A stretch of DNA of 64,000 nucleotides from the NCBI RefSeq assembly GCF_020404765.1, contig NZ_JAIVEM010000163.1, forward strand, positions 1 through 64,000, read 5' to 3'. Both the position numbers and the translations under genes were made by a program. Every line of letters starts with the position of its first letter. Position 1 is the first letter of the stretch. The stretch comes from Paenibacillus sp. BJ-4 (lineage in GTDB: Bacteria > Bacillota > Bacilli > Paenibacillales > Paenibacillaceae). Under the pieces are notes generated by a model. It was not told the DNA's origin and did not search any database. It saw only the letters and a program-made list of their open reading frames with translations. Below, one piece after another: positions 47,349 to 57,593 of the stretch.

Positions 47349-47985
47349 TTTGTTGCTACCTCTGTTATCTAGTCTCTTCATCAAAACGCATTGCCCCTTT
47401 ATAAATTCCAAAATCTCCCGTGCTCCCAAACCATATTAGCTACTGCTTTATATTTTGTCAATTTACAGAAGTAAAGGGAGTTTCTAAGACCTAATACTCA
47501 TTTTTATACATATGTATGCAAATTTTCTAATCTAATCGAACTGATTTTAGCGTGTTGGGACGAGCAAAGAGAAAACCTGATGAAGGACAAGCACATTTGT
47601 GCAATATCCTAAATTTATCCATTTCAGTTTCCTACTTATAACTTCCTAAAAAGGACGTATTCCTTAATACAACAATCTCGTTTACTTCTAGCTTATTCTC
47701 GAACACATCCATCTAGCATACAAAATGTCGAATTCAAGCAGATTAAGGAATATATACTTCACCAAACAAGCGACTATAGTCTTAGTGACTTTATTCCTAT
47801 TTTTAATCATATGTCATCTTTTTTATTTAAAAGCATGTATAGGCTTTCATAGGGGCGATTTATATTAAAATAAGCTAATTATTAAAAAAGTCTACACATA
47901 AGTTCACTGCTTGTTTTTGGGGTTAAGGAGAGCTATTCACTAGCATTTGATCTCCCTTAGTCCTCTCCCCTTCGTTTTTCTGCAC
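47349..47985. other. Non-coding AT-rich gap
   Basis: About 640 bp with frequent stops in all frames. No gene, repeat or RNA structure was recognised apart from the terminator at its right end. It separates the housekeeping part from the Rhs cluster. Confidence 0.6.
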
Positions 47986-48034
47986 GCAAAAAAAGGCTTA
48001 TTCCTATCATATTTCGATTGGAATAATCCTTTGC
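47986..48034 (-). terminator. Terminator at the end of the Rhs cluster
   Basis: aaaggcttattcc / ggaataatccttt with a T run on the minus strand. Confidence 0.8.
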
Positions 48035-48135
48035 ATGTGTATTTTATCTCTTAATTAATAGACTAGCATACCCCTTAGTGGTGCCGTACCTCGTGTTACA
48101 ATTCGTGATATTAAATATCATCCTAAATATTGTAC

Positions 48136-48426
48136 ATATTTACATAATAAGACGGATTCCCTATTGCCCGTCAGCAAACCATCTTCATTGTACGTATAAT
48201 CATATCGCGTATGCTCGTTAGTCGCCGTTTGCAGCAAACCGTCTTCCCGGTACATGTAGGATTCTTCCATACCACTCGACATCTCACGCCGCTTGATCAA
48301 CCGGTCATTGAAGTTATATGCATACTCTATGACCTTGCCGTTACGGTCCGTTTGGCGGGCCAAGCAGCCTTCGGTGTCATACTGGTACAACATCTTCTGC
48401 TGGCCCGGGTCTTGTATAGCAGACCA
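48136..48426 (-). pseudogene. Rhs-core remnant (rearranged copy of the large Rhs gene)
   Basis: Two pieces of the big Rhs gene are fused here. A 27-bp piece equals sequence near 50365-50391 (SYYVNNP region), and about 260 bp equal 51324-51587 with a few mismatches, so 930 bp between them are missing. The frame keeps YD-repeat residues such as YQYDTEGCLARQTDRNG but lacks a proper start and ends in scrambled codons. It is debris of an earlier or displaced Rhs tip. Confidence 0.85.
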
Positions 48427-48528
48427 GACAACATTGATATTTCCACTTATAAGCGCTTTAAATAGAAGCAAGATATATCTACAGATACAAAGTAAAAGAC
48501 CCACTCTATTCACACTTTGATCAAGTTT

Positions 48529-48921
48529 TCATGTGTTTAATAAATTTTTAAGATGATATTCAAGTGCAACTGCTTCCCAATGTAACTTTGGAGCTATTTT
48601 ATTCTCTAAAAGGAACCTTAATCCTCTTGTGGATTGAATTTTTCCGAGCGCCACCAGCGCGTGAACTGAAATACTATTTAATTCATACTGCTGGAGAACC
48701 AATAAATTTTCTTCGATACCACGAAGTAAGTCCTCAGAAAATTGGGATATCCAATATGAAGCCGTCATTGAAGCATCAGTTGAGTAATCATCAAGGGCAA
48801 ATTCTACCAATAAATCCAGTAGCAACTTGTCATCAAGCCTCTCTTCGAAATATGCTTTAGCCTTCTGTTTACCATGTGTTGAATCGATCAATAATTCTCT
48901 TACAACATTTTTTTCATACAT
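48529..48921 (-). CDS. Small HEAT/ARM-like protein, candidate immunity protein
   Basis: A 130-aa, mostly helical protein (ELNSISVHALVALGKIQ and LLDLLVEFALDD segments look like two or three HEAT-type helical pairs). ATG 48921 follows GGGAGGG. It lies 34 bp after the DUF4291 gene and downstream of the Rhs toxin gene, where immunity genes are normally found. Alternatively it guards against the toxin of the decayed Rhs remnant next to it. No named family assigned. Confidence 0.6.
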   Translation of the reverse strand: MYEKNVVRELLIDSTHGKQKAKAYFEERLDDKLLLDLLVEFALDDYSTDASMTASYWISQFSEDLLRGIEENLLVLQQYELNSISVHALVALGKIQSTRGLRFLLENKIAPKLHWEAVALEYHLKNLLNT

Positions 48922-48955
48922 AAATTGTCCCTCCCTATCTTACATCCCAATTTTA

Positions 48956-49519
48956 TCACCGAACTGTTATATTGTATTCCTTCTCCAAGGGTAATAACTC
49001 GCTGTTAAACTGACCAGTATTAATTAGTAGTTTCCAATCATGCACGGTATTTGTTATGTCATTAATATCAACTATCCATTCATTTATATACTTCTCAACT
49101 GCATCTCCTCTCAAACCAAGTTGAATAGCCTTTCTATCCAGTTTATTCCCATAAACATCTCTATCAGGATCAAATTGGAATATTATATCAGACTCATTCA
49201 GCATTTCTTTCCATTTGACAGATGAACCGTGAATCTTAGGTTTATACTTGGTTAATACCGCTTTTGATAAGATATAATCAAATCCCTCCTTTGAGATATT
49301 TATAGAGAATATTCTTTCCTGGTCGCTTTTATTTCCCCAACCACATCTATACATCATCCATAAAAATGATGGCTTTATCCATGTCATTCTATCTAGTTTA
49401 AAGGAAGGGCCAAATGTTCCCCCTTCTAAAATTTCATTTGCAATAAGATGATTAAACGCTTGATAGACAGTTACGCATTTGTCGGTGTATTTTGCATTAA
49501 AACCCTTGTAGACTGACAT
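48956..49519 (-). CDS. DUF4291 protein
   Basis: A 187-aa protein with the DUF4291 signature: VYQAFNHLIANEILEGG, then FKLDRMTWIKPSFLWMMYR and CGWGNKSDQERIFSINIS. The function of the family is unknown. ATG 49519 follows AAAGGA. It is the first gene after the Rhs toxin, 86 bp downstream, the usual immunity position, but DUF4291 proteins also occur alone and look enzyme-like, so an immunity role is only a hypothesis. Confidence 0.75.
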   Translation of the reverse strand: MSVYKGFNAKYTDKCVTVYQAFNHLIANEILEGGTFGPSFKLDRMTWIKPSFLWMMYRCGWGNKSDQERIFSINISKEGFDYILSKAVLTKYKPKIHGSSVKWKEMLNESDIIFQFDPDRDVYGNKLDRKAIQLGLRGDAVEKYINEWIVDINDITNTVHDWKLLINTGQFNSELLPLEKEYNITVR

Positions 49520-49605
49520 TTCTCCATCCTTTCTACAATTGAAAAGGAAAATCTGTATAAAATGAATTATATAGATTTTCCTTTACCAAATAAATTAATT
49601 AGATA

Positions 49606-52600
49606 CTATTTTGTTTTAATTGTTTCTTCCATAACTCTTACTTTCAACAAGTTTCCAGGTTCATTGAACTTGCCTAACTCAGAAGGTGTAATACCATAAT
49701 TAATATGAGTTCCCTTTTTAGGTAATCCTTCATAATGGTATCTAATATTAGGCGATTTCTTCGATCCTCTTTGCTTAACTGCTGAATTTTGAATATATTT
49801 GAAATAATCCTGGGATACTATAAATTCAACAACACCCTCTTGTGTCCCTTTAGGGACCCCAAGATTTTCAAACCCGCCTTGTTTGGGCGAACTAACCAAT
49901 TTTTCTAGGCTTGTTGTAACCCATTTTTCAGGATTCATTCCCGGTAATGCAGGTTGTAGTTTTCCTTGCTCAATAGTCGGATTTATTTCTTCCATACTCA
50001 TTTTTCTGAATAAGGAAACCCCGTCTACAGGAATTGTCTGAGTATCATAAACATTCCCTTTTTCCTCACACATGTACCCGCTCGGGTCCACGTAGCGGAT
50101 CGGGTTATTCCCTACATACGCATACAGATTCAATCCATCCCCGCGATACGTATCTTCTTGGGTAAAGCGGGCAATGACCGGATTGTAGAAACGCGCTCGC
50201 AGGTAATACTGCTGGGTTACACTATCCCACGCCTCTCCCGCATAGCGGAAGCGGTTTTCGATCTGCTCTGCCATCGACAACGTATTCCCGAACGCATCGT
50301 ATTCGTAGCTGTTCTGAATTCCGCCCTTGCGGTCGGTCAGATGCAGGGCATCTCCGTGTGGGTTATTTACATAATAAGACGGATTCCCTACCTCGTCCAC
50401 CCGGGCCAACCACTCATGTCCGCGTACAAATGAGGTCTGGACTCGAGCTTCCTCATCCAGTTCGTTCACCATATGCCAACCGTCATACACAAAGTGGTTG
50501 AACTTTCCATTCTCTTCTACACCATTGCGAAGTCCTTCCGGATCATACAGGTGGCGGATATAGCTACCGTCGGACTTCTCTGCCTGCACCGTTCGGTTAA
50601 AGGCATCGTAAGCATACGAGATACTTTCCTGTCCGCTTCGCTCTCGCAGCAGGTTCCCCTGTGCATCATATTCGTATCGCGTCTGCTGTCCTCGCGATCC
50701 CGTTTTCTGATCCGAACCTTCACCCAGCGCCTCTTCCAAAACCGACAGCAAACGGTTCAGGGAATCGTACGTATAGCTCGCTTTATGGTCGTTCCACATT
50801 CGACTTAGCCGATTTCCCACCGCATCATAGGATAAGCGTTCCGTACCCCAGCCCGGGTATTCGGCTTCCACCAGTTGCCCTATGGCGTCGTAGCGATACT
50901 TCGTTCGTTTTCCATTTTCGTCCCGGGCGATCTGGTGACCGTTGTTATCATATTCATAACGATGCTGTAGGAGCGGACTTCCGTCCGGCGATTGCGCTAA
51001 CAGCTTCGAGACATTTCCTTCTGTATCATAGTCATATGCCATCTCGATACCGTTGCCATACAGAATGGAGGCTACACGGTTGCCGTGTACGTATCCATAC
51101 TTCGCCAGCAGTTCTTCATCCTGTCGGATCTCGGAGACACGTCCAGCCAGATCGTAGCGGTATTCCGTGGTCCGGTCCCCCGCATCGGTCTGAGCAATCC
51201 GGTTGCCTTCCGCATCATATTCGTAAGCCAGTATTTTATGGCCCGGCCTGCGATCTTCTGCCGCATTGGTACTCATCAGGCTGGCAAACGCTGCGCTCAT
51301 ATTCCCACTGCTGCTCATATATTTGCCCGTCAGCAAACCATCTTCATTGTACGTATAATCATATCGCGTATGCTCGTTAGTCGCCGTTTGCAGCAAACCG
51401 TCTTCCCGGTACATGTAGGATTCTTCCATACCACTTGACATCTCACGCCGCTTGATCAACCGGTCATTGAAGTTATATGCATACTCTATGACCTTGCCGT
51501 TGCGGTCCGTTTGGCGGGCCAAGCGGCCTTCGGTGTCATACTGGTACAGCATCTTCTGCTGATCCGTGTCCTGTATAGCAGACAGCTTGCCTAAGCTGTT
51601 GTAATCATACTGCGTCGTTTGACCGTTTCCATCCGTTGAGCTGACGATATTCCCCGCATAGTCGTAGCGGTAATGCTCCGTGCTACCGTCCGCTTTGTGA
51701 AGGGCCGTGATCTTACCCCAACCGTCTACGGTATGGCGAGTCAGATGGCCTTCACCATCCCGAATGCCTATAATGTTACCTGCCGCATCGTATATATATT
51801 CTTGCTTTACGATGCCTTGTCCTGCCATCCCTGGTGCCATCACTTGCTTCACTCGGCCACCAAGGGTGTACGTGTATTCTACTCCAACGCCACCCTCCAT
51901 TTTGCTGACCAGTTCACCGAATTCATTATATCGGCTACGTTCCATGATCTGGCCATATGAGTCAGCCACCTCAATTAACCGGCTCAGACGGTCATAGGTG
52001 AAGGTCATCCCCGGTCCATCGTCAGTAGCCGGATCATACTGATTCGGCGTAACTTGCTTCACGATATTCCCCGTCTTGTCATAGAACAGACGGGTGGTAC
52101 CCCCGCGTTTTCCGATCATGCGGATACGCCGGTTCATCGAGTCATACGCATAGGTTACCTTGCTGCCGTTCGTATCCGTCTCTTCGATCACGTTACCCGT
52201 GCGGTCGTATTTCAAATAGACGCTGCTGGCCCGTGCATCTTTACCCTCTCGGCGGCTGATCTGAACCATTCGATCCACGGCATCGTAGCTAATCTCGGTT
52301 TGATACCCTTCCGGAGTCACAATCTCGACCACATTGCCGTTACGGTCATAACCGTAAGAAGTAACAGCATCCACCAATCCCGGTACACGATCAGTCAAAT
52401 CTTCAGCATTCAGCACTTCCACGCGCCGTTGCAGCCATCCGGCTTTGTTATATTCGTAGCGGATGAACCGATCCTTTTGCTCATTCAGTTTCTGTCTTTC
52501 CGACGTTTTCTGGTTTAGGCAATCGTACGTATAACGAATTTCCGCTCCTGTATCATCCTCAATGGCGATCACCCGATTATTCCGGTCATAGCTGTAACGA

Positions 52601-55600
52601 ACACTTTGATAGTTCTCCGCGTAACCCGTTTCGCTAACATACTCCTGTGTCCGCTTCTCTTCCAGCAGGTTTCCGGCTTGGTCATAACGGTACAAGGTCA
52701 GGCGATAACGAATGGGACCCGCGCTGATAGCTTCTCCCGAGCTTTCTTCCCCGGCTTCTTCCACAGGCTCACGCTTTTCAATCAGCCAGCCTGCCGTATT
52801 GTACACATAAAGCGTGCCAAAGCGTTCACTATCGTTCGTTCCACGAGCATAGCCTTTGGCATCAATGGCTTTTATTACACGCCCTGCATGATCATACACG
52901 AATCGGCGGCTGACATGACCTTCTGCATCGGTAATCTGAACCAAACGATTCATGACATCATATGCATACTCGGTGCCCGGTCCATCATCAACAATCGGAT
53001 CATAATGTTCCGGTAAGATCATTTTGCTTATATTCCCGGCAGCATCGTATTTCATGCGAGCGATACTGCCCTCCGGATACATCGCCTTGATCCTGCGCCC
53101 CCGGTGGTCGTACTCGTACTCTGTTCCGAGTCCATCATCTTCCGCGTGGTTATAGTAATTCGGTTCAATCTCTTTTAAAATGTTATCGTTAATGTCGTAC
53201 CGAGTACGGGATACGTTCTGCGCCAGATCCGTCATCCGAACCAGACGATCCATCGCATCGTAACGATACTCGGTGCCTTTGCCATTGTCTATACGGGCGA
53301 CATAATCGTTAGGGAGCACTTTTTTGACCAAATTGCCCATCTTATCATAGAACATTAATGTAGTGTTGCCTTCAGCATCTACGATGCGTGTACGCTTGTT
53401 CAAATGGTTATATTCGAACTCTACCGTACCATAGTCCGTGGTAATGCTCATCATCCGCGCGGCCTCATCAAACGTATATCGGTACTCATTGCCTTCCGCA
53501 TCTTGCACCTGAGTCGGTGCATCCGTATGATCTGTTCCATACGAATAAACTGTCGTGTGACCGAGCGCATCCGTGCTGCTCAGTACTCGGCCGTGTGAAT
53601 CATACGTATAAGAAATGACCGCCTGATTTCCATCTCCAATGCTGGTCTTCTCTTCGATCAGCCTTCCCATGGCATCATACGTGAACCATTTCTCTGTTAC
53701 GCCGTTAACAGCAACCTGAGTCAGATTTTGATCCTGATCGTATTGATGCTCAGTACGTGTTCCGTCTGGACGTATTTCTTCCACAAGATTACCAAAGATA
53801 TTATATGCCCATTTTGTGGTGTGCCCCATAGTATCCGTATGACTTGATTTATTTTGGTACGCATCATACGTAAAGGACTCGCGAGTTCCATCACTGTAGA
53901 TCGTATCCGTCACCAAATCATCGGCATTGTATTCAAAATTCTCAACGACTCCTGTGGCATGATACGTAAAAATAGTTCTCCGTTTCGCATCATCGTATTC
54001 AATATCCGTGACATGATCGTCTGCATCCCACTGGCTGATTACCCGACCATGATGATCATATTGATTTCGAACATACCTATGCCCATTCTGGTCCGTGATC
54101 GCCTCAATTCTTCCTTCGGCATCATAAGCATATGAGGTCACTCCCTCATTCGGATACGTTACACGAGTCAGAAAATCTCCTTCATATTCGTACTTTACTG
54201 TTCTGCCTATATTATCAGTGATGCTGTAAAGTTTGCCACCTGAATAGGTAAAGGTTATTTCCTTACCACCCGGGGTCGTTAACTTGCACAATCCTTCCAC
54301 ATCGTATTCCAGCAACGTTTCATTGTTAGAGCGATCCTTGATTTTCAGTAGTCGTCCATCCTGATCATATATATAAGTTCGACGCTCTTTATCGGTTAAG
54401 CGATACACTTTGGTAACCGAATCCTCCGAGAGGTTATAATCCTGTTTCCCTCCCATCTCGTTAACCCACTGGTCGTCTTGCAGGATAAAACGTTCATAGT
54501 GTCCATCCGTGCATATGACCAGGATATGATCTTCCACCCGCCGAATGCAGCTCTCATAGGTAAAGGTAAAGCCACGCCCCGTGCTGCCGGTCATAGAATT
54601 GGTGGAAGTATAACTGCGGACCATCTCAATCGCCTGACCAATATCCTGAACCACCATATCTGTAGCCGTAAAATAAAATCTACCTTTCACTACATCAATC
54701 GGATCTCCGCGTGTAACGAGGTTTCCTATACTGGATATCAGTGACTTTTGTAAATTCTGTATCGTTAGTGACTCTTTGACATTTCCATGCTTTCGGTAAT
54801 CATCCGCCATAGAGCCTGCCATATCACCTACCACTGAGGATAGATAAGAGCCGATCTTGTTATTACCTGCAAAAGAAAATGCTCCTCCTACAAGGCTTCG
54901 GGTCAAGTTAGATTTAAGATCTGTTTGTCCGGTATTCATCACATCTTGAACCGTTCCCGCTGCAACTCCACCTGCCACTAGACGTGAATAGATATTGAGA
55001 GCACCTGTACCGCATTTTACCCCCGCCATAAATTTCCCGGCTACAGTTGCACTGATAAATCCATTACTAAAGCTGCTCATATAATGTCCAATCAGCGTCT
55101 CGCCTGGACGGGCATTTGGATCAAATATAGCCGTAATCCCTGTATTAATTCCTCCACCTATGGAAGGGACGATGAGAGCACTTGCACCTCCAGTGAGAAA
55201 TGCTACTCCAGCTACTGAAACCGTTACCGCCCCATATTTAACCACATCGTATAACTCTTGGTTCCCTCCCAGAACAGTATCTCGCATGAAGTTGTACGAT
55301 TGAGAGAGATCATCTGCTCTGGCCTTGGCGATATCCTGCTGTCCCTCACTGGACTCACTGGCAGCGACTACCATCGTCGTAGCTCCTGCAGCGAGTGTGG
55401 CACTGGCAGCAGCCACAACTAAAGGAGCGGCTGCACCCGCTGTTAGAACAGTTACCGCAACACCCACAGCCACTGCTCCAATAATCATGGCTATTTTTCC
55501 AAAACCTACTTTTTGCTTGCCTGCCTCCAACTTATTCACGAGGGCCTGACGTTTAGCTGCCGCATTATTATTTACCTGTTTCATCACCTGCTGATCCTGA

Positions 55601-57087
55601 GCAATTAGAGCACTATCATCGTATTGTACTGCTGGAGCTTTACCAGGTTTGCCCTCATAAAAGATCGTGGTAGCTTGAGCATTGCTTGTGTCCTCGATCC
55701 AGATCACCTGTTCCGGATTTACCCCTTCTACCGGACTGCGGGAAATAGCTACAAGTTCACCAGCTGTCAATTGAATTTGCTTTGGGGCCGGTATTTCACC
55801 AGCAAGATCAATAATGAAATCTGTGGTGGCCTTAACACACATATCCGTATCAGAGAGGATTTCAACCTTTCCGTCGCCTGTAAGCTGGAGCTTAATGCTC
55901 TCCTGGCTATTAGCCGCAAATATAACATCCTGACCAGTGAGCCTCATTTCCTTATCCGAGTCATTCGTTAATGACTTTATAACAGGATCGGAAGATTTCT
56001 GACTATATTTGCTTTGTTCAGCCCCTCTTCGAACAGAGCTTATCGCAATAGCTCCTGTTTCCAAAGCCGTTGGAAAATGAAGCTTGACCGGTGAGCCCGG
56101 CTTGGGCATCATGTAGGCACTTTGATTGTCCATACCCGTGGAATAGGGGAACCAGCAAGTACCTGCATCGTCATTTGTGGAGTCAATATCCAAATGCAGT
56201 TTGATCTGATTACGCGATATCTGTGTAATCCGTCCCTCCAAAGAAAGTCCCTGAATGGCAGCGTTCATTATTTTATTGGTTTTGATAGTACTTCGCGAAG
56301 TTAACGTATATGTATATAGCAGTTCCCCTTTGACAACAGATGCTGCTACTTCACATACAACATACGGTTTATGCTGAAAATCAACTTGTGCTCCCAGTCC
56401 TAATGCCGCTCTGCTCTCCACTTTAAACAAAGTATGATCAGCCACGTATTCCATTTGGGAAGATGATTCAAAACGACTTTGCATCGTATAAGAATCATTT
56501 TCCAACTTAGCCGTCTCCTGCCCCTCTGGTATACCCAGTAAAAGTGACGGAGCCTCTTCGGACATAACCGGAATCACTACGGTATGTAGATGAGAGGCCA
56601 TACGCTTGATGAATTGCCAATCCGTCTCTTCATATTGTAAAAGTAACTGCCCTGTCTTGATATTTCCTGTCGTTTCATCCGAGCAATGTGCTCCAGGATA
56701 ATCTTCCAATAGGTTGTCTACAATTTGCCCGTACGTTTTTTGCTTGTTTTGAAACGATCGCTTTTTCCACTCCAAATCCAACTGGTACGTGAATGATACA
56801 GCTTCGATCTCTAGATAATTCACCCCCTGTACATGCTGCACAACCGCTTGTTTGATGATTCCTTTAAAAATTGATTTTTCCTTTTTGGCATCTATCGGAT
56901 GGGCTTTAAAAAGTGAAACCTTATCATCAACACTCATTCTCTGCAGGCTCTCGCCATGATGTTCAGGGATAACGGCTTTAAAACGAAGAACCGCATGTTC
57001 ATTTATTTTTTGTAATAAGCTTAATTGTTCTACCCTCTGAATGTTATAGGGGAAATCAAGTATTAATCCGGCATAAAAAGTTTCCAT
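49606..57087 (-). CDS. VgrG-like/Rhs polymorphic toxin fusion, 2493 aa
   Basis: Domains in order: VgrG/phage gpD-like region (about 1-370; QYEETDWQFIKRMASHLHT is characteristic); beta-rich segment (to about 490); Gly/Ala-rich hydrophobic segments (about 545-600 and 640-700); DUF6531 start (RGDPIDVVKGRFYF, about 800); a long array of YD repeats; Rhs-core end (RARFYNPVIARFTQEDTY ... GNNPIRYVDPSG, about 2290-2337); and a 155-residue toxin tip. The tip has LFRKMS, WVTTS and EGVVEF, in the order of the R-S-E motifs of ADP-ribosyltransferases (inference). The N-terminus is paralogous to the VgrG-like gene upstream. ATG 57087 follows GGGAGGT. The DPSG end fits self-cleavage of the tip inside the Rhs cage. 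Confidence 0.92.
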   Translation of the reverse strand: METFYAGLILDFPYNIQRVEQLSLLQKINEHAVLRFKAVIPEHHGESLQRMSVDDKVSLFKAHPIDAKKEKSIFKGIIKQAVVQHVQGVNYLEIEAVSFTYQLDLEWKKRSFQNKQKTYGQIVDNLLEDYPGAHCSDETTGNIKTGQLLLQYEETDWQFIKRMASHLHTVVIPVMSEEAPSLLLGIPEGQETAKLENDSYTMQSRFESSSQMEYVADHTLFKVESRAALGLGAQVDFQHKPYVVCEVAASVVKGELLYTYTLTSRSTIKTNKIMNAAIQGLSLEGRITQISRNQIKLHLDIDSTNDDAGTCWFPYSTGMDNQSAYMMPKPGSPVKLHFPTALETGAIAISSVRRGAEQSKYSQKSSDPVIKSLTNDSDKEMRLTGQDVIFAANSQESIKLQLTGDGKVEILSDTDMCVKATTDFIIDLAGEIPAPKQIQLTAGELVAISRSPVEGVNPEQVIWIEDTSNAQATTIFYEGKPGKAPAVQYDDSALIAQDQQVMKQVNNNAAAKRQALVNKLEAGKQKVGFGKIAMIIGAVAVGVAVTVLTAGAAAPLVVAAASATLAAGATTMVVAASESSEGQQDIAKARADDLSQSYNFMRDTVLGGNQELYDVVKYGAVTVSVAGVAFLTGGASALIVPSIGGGINTGITAIFDPNARPGETLIGHYMSSFSNGFISATVAGKFMAGVKCGTGALNIYSRLVAGGVAAGTVQDVMNTGQTDLKSNLTRSLVGGAFSFAGNNKIGSYLSSVVGDMAGSMADDYRKHGNVKESLTIQNLQKSLISSIGNLVTRGDPIDVVKGRFYFTATDMVVQDIGQAIEMVRSYTSTNSMTGSTGRGFTFTYESCIRRVEDHILVICTDGHYERFILQDDQWVNEMGGKQDYNLSEDSVTKVYRLTDKERRTYIYDQDGRLLKIKDRSNNETLLEYDVEGLCKLTTPGGKEITFTYSGGKLYSITDNIGRTVKYEYEGDFLTRVTYPNEGVTSYAYDAEGRIEAITDQNGHRYVRNQYDHHGRVISQWDADDHVTDIEYDDAKRRTIFTYHATGVVENFEYNADDLVTDTIYSDGTRESFTYDAYQNKSSHTDTMGHTTKWAYNIFGNLVEEIRPDGTRTEHQYDQDQNLTQVAVNGVTEKWFTYDAMGRLIEEKTSIGDGNQAVISYTYDSHGRVLSSTDALGHTTVYSYGTDHTDAPTQVQDAEGNEYRYTFDEAARMMSITTDYGTVEFEYNHLNKRTRIVDAEGNTTLMFYDKMGNLVKKVLPNDYVARIDNGKGTEYRYDAMDRLVRMTDLAQNVSRTRYDINDNILKEIEPNYYNHAEDDGLGTEYEYDHRGRRIKAMYPEGSIARMKYDAAGNISKMILPEHYDPIVDDGPGTEYAYDVMNRLVQITDAEGHVSRRFVYDHAGRVIKAIDAKGYARGTNDSERFGTLYVYNTAGWLIEKREPVEEAGEESSGEAISAGPIRYRLTLYRYDQAGNLLEEKRTQEYVSETGYAENYQSVRYSYDRNNRVIAIEDDTGAEIRYTYDCLNQKTSERQKLNEQKDRFIRYEYNKAGWLQRRVEVLNAEDLTDRVPGLVDAVTSYGYDRNGNVVEIVTPEGYQTEISYDAVDRMVQISRREGKDARASSVYLKYDRTGNVIEETDTNGSKVTYAYDSMNRRIRMIGKRGGTTRLFYDKTGNIVKQVTPNQYDPATDDGPGMTFTYDRLSRLIEVADSYGQIMERSRYNEFGELVSKMEGGVGVEYTYTLGGRVKQVMAPGMAGQGIVKQEYIYDAAGNIIGIRDGEGHLTRHTVDGWGKITALHKADGSTEHYRYDYAGNIVSSTDGNGQTTQYDYNSLGKLSAIQDTDQQKMLYQYDTEGRLARQTDRNGKVIEYAYNFNDRLIKRREMSSGMEESYMYREDGLLQTATNEHTRYDYTYNEDGLLTGKYMSSSGNMSAAFASLMSTNAAEDRRPGHKILAYEYDAEGNRIAQTDAGDRTTEYRYDLAGRVSEIRQDEELLAKYGYVHGNRVASILYGNGIEMAYDYDTEGNVSKLLAQSPDGSPLLQHRYEYDNNGHQIARDENGKRTKYRYDAIGQLVEAEYPGWGTERLSYDAVGNRLSRMWNDHKASYTYDSLNRLLSVLEEALGEGSDQKTGSRGQQTRYEYDAQGNLLRERSGQESISYAYDAFNRTVQAEKSDGSYIRHLYDPEGLRNGVEENGKFNHFVYDGWHMVNELDEEARVQTSFVRGHEWLARVDEVGNPSYYVNNPHGDALHLTDRKGGIQNSYEYDAFGNTLSMAEQIENRFRYAGEAWDSVTQQYYLRARFYNPVIARFTQEDTYRGDGLNLYAYVGNNPIRYVDPSGYMCEEKGNVYDTQTIPVDGVSLFRKMSMEEINPTIEQGKLQPALPGMNPEKWVTTSLEKLVSSPKQGGFENLGVPKGTQEGVVEFIVSQDYFKYIQNSAVKQRGSKKSPNIRYHYEGLPKKGTHINYGITPSELGKFNEPGNLLKVRVMEETIKTK

Positions 57088-57119
57088 ATCGATTTACCTC
57101 CCTTCTTTAATGACTTAAC

Positions 57120-57593
57120 TTATTTACGTTGTCCATTATCAACTATGGAAATGTTGCCGCCAAACAAGCAAGAATTGCAGCAACTGCTTAACATTGCATC
57201 CGCGAGGCCCACTTTGACATCCTCTTTTCCAAAATCCCAGGGTCTGACTATTTTAGGAGTACACATAGCCACACATTCCGGCGGGGGGAGTTGCTCAAGA
57301 GGAATATCTTCTTCTTTCATAAATAGAGAGTTAAACCAGCCGACATCCTGTTTAGGAGCCTTTACGGCTTCTTCCACCTTTTTCATTTCAGCTTGTACTG
57401 CCGGGTTCTTGAGGCTCTTGCACACCCCAAAGGGACGAACATTTCGCTCAGGAAAAAAGTCATGAATATTCAGTTGAGGCTGTTCATGTATGTATTCTCC
57501 ATGACTCGCAGGCACGATAATTCTCGCTGGCCTTGACCCCTGGTCACAAATTGCGAAGGCACCGTGCACCACAAAACTCTTGTCACCACTCAT
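57120..57593 (-). CDS. DUF4280 PAAR-like spike-tip protein
   Basis: A 157-aa protein with the DUF4280 pattern: an N-terminal FAICDQGSRPARIIVP, the block NVRPFGVCKSLKNPAV, two prolines-cysteine segments (PPPECVAMCTPKIVRPW) and a C-terminal SSCCNSCLFGGNISIVDNGQ. DUF4280 is regarded as PAAR-like and would sharpen a VgrG spike. Its ATG overlaps the stop of the preceding gene (ATGA), so the two are co-translated. The Rhs toxin gene follows 32 bp downstream. Confidence 0.85.
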   Translation of the reverse strand: MSGDKSFVVHGAFAICDQGSRPARIIVPASHGEYIHEQPQLNIHDFFPERNVRPFGVCKSLKNPAVQAEMKKVEEAVKAPKQDVGWFNSLFMKEEDIPLEQLPPPECVAMCTPKIVRPWDFGKEDVKVGLADAMLSSCCNSCLFGGNISIVDNGQRK

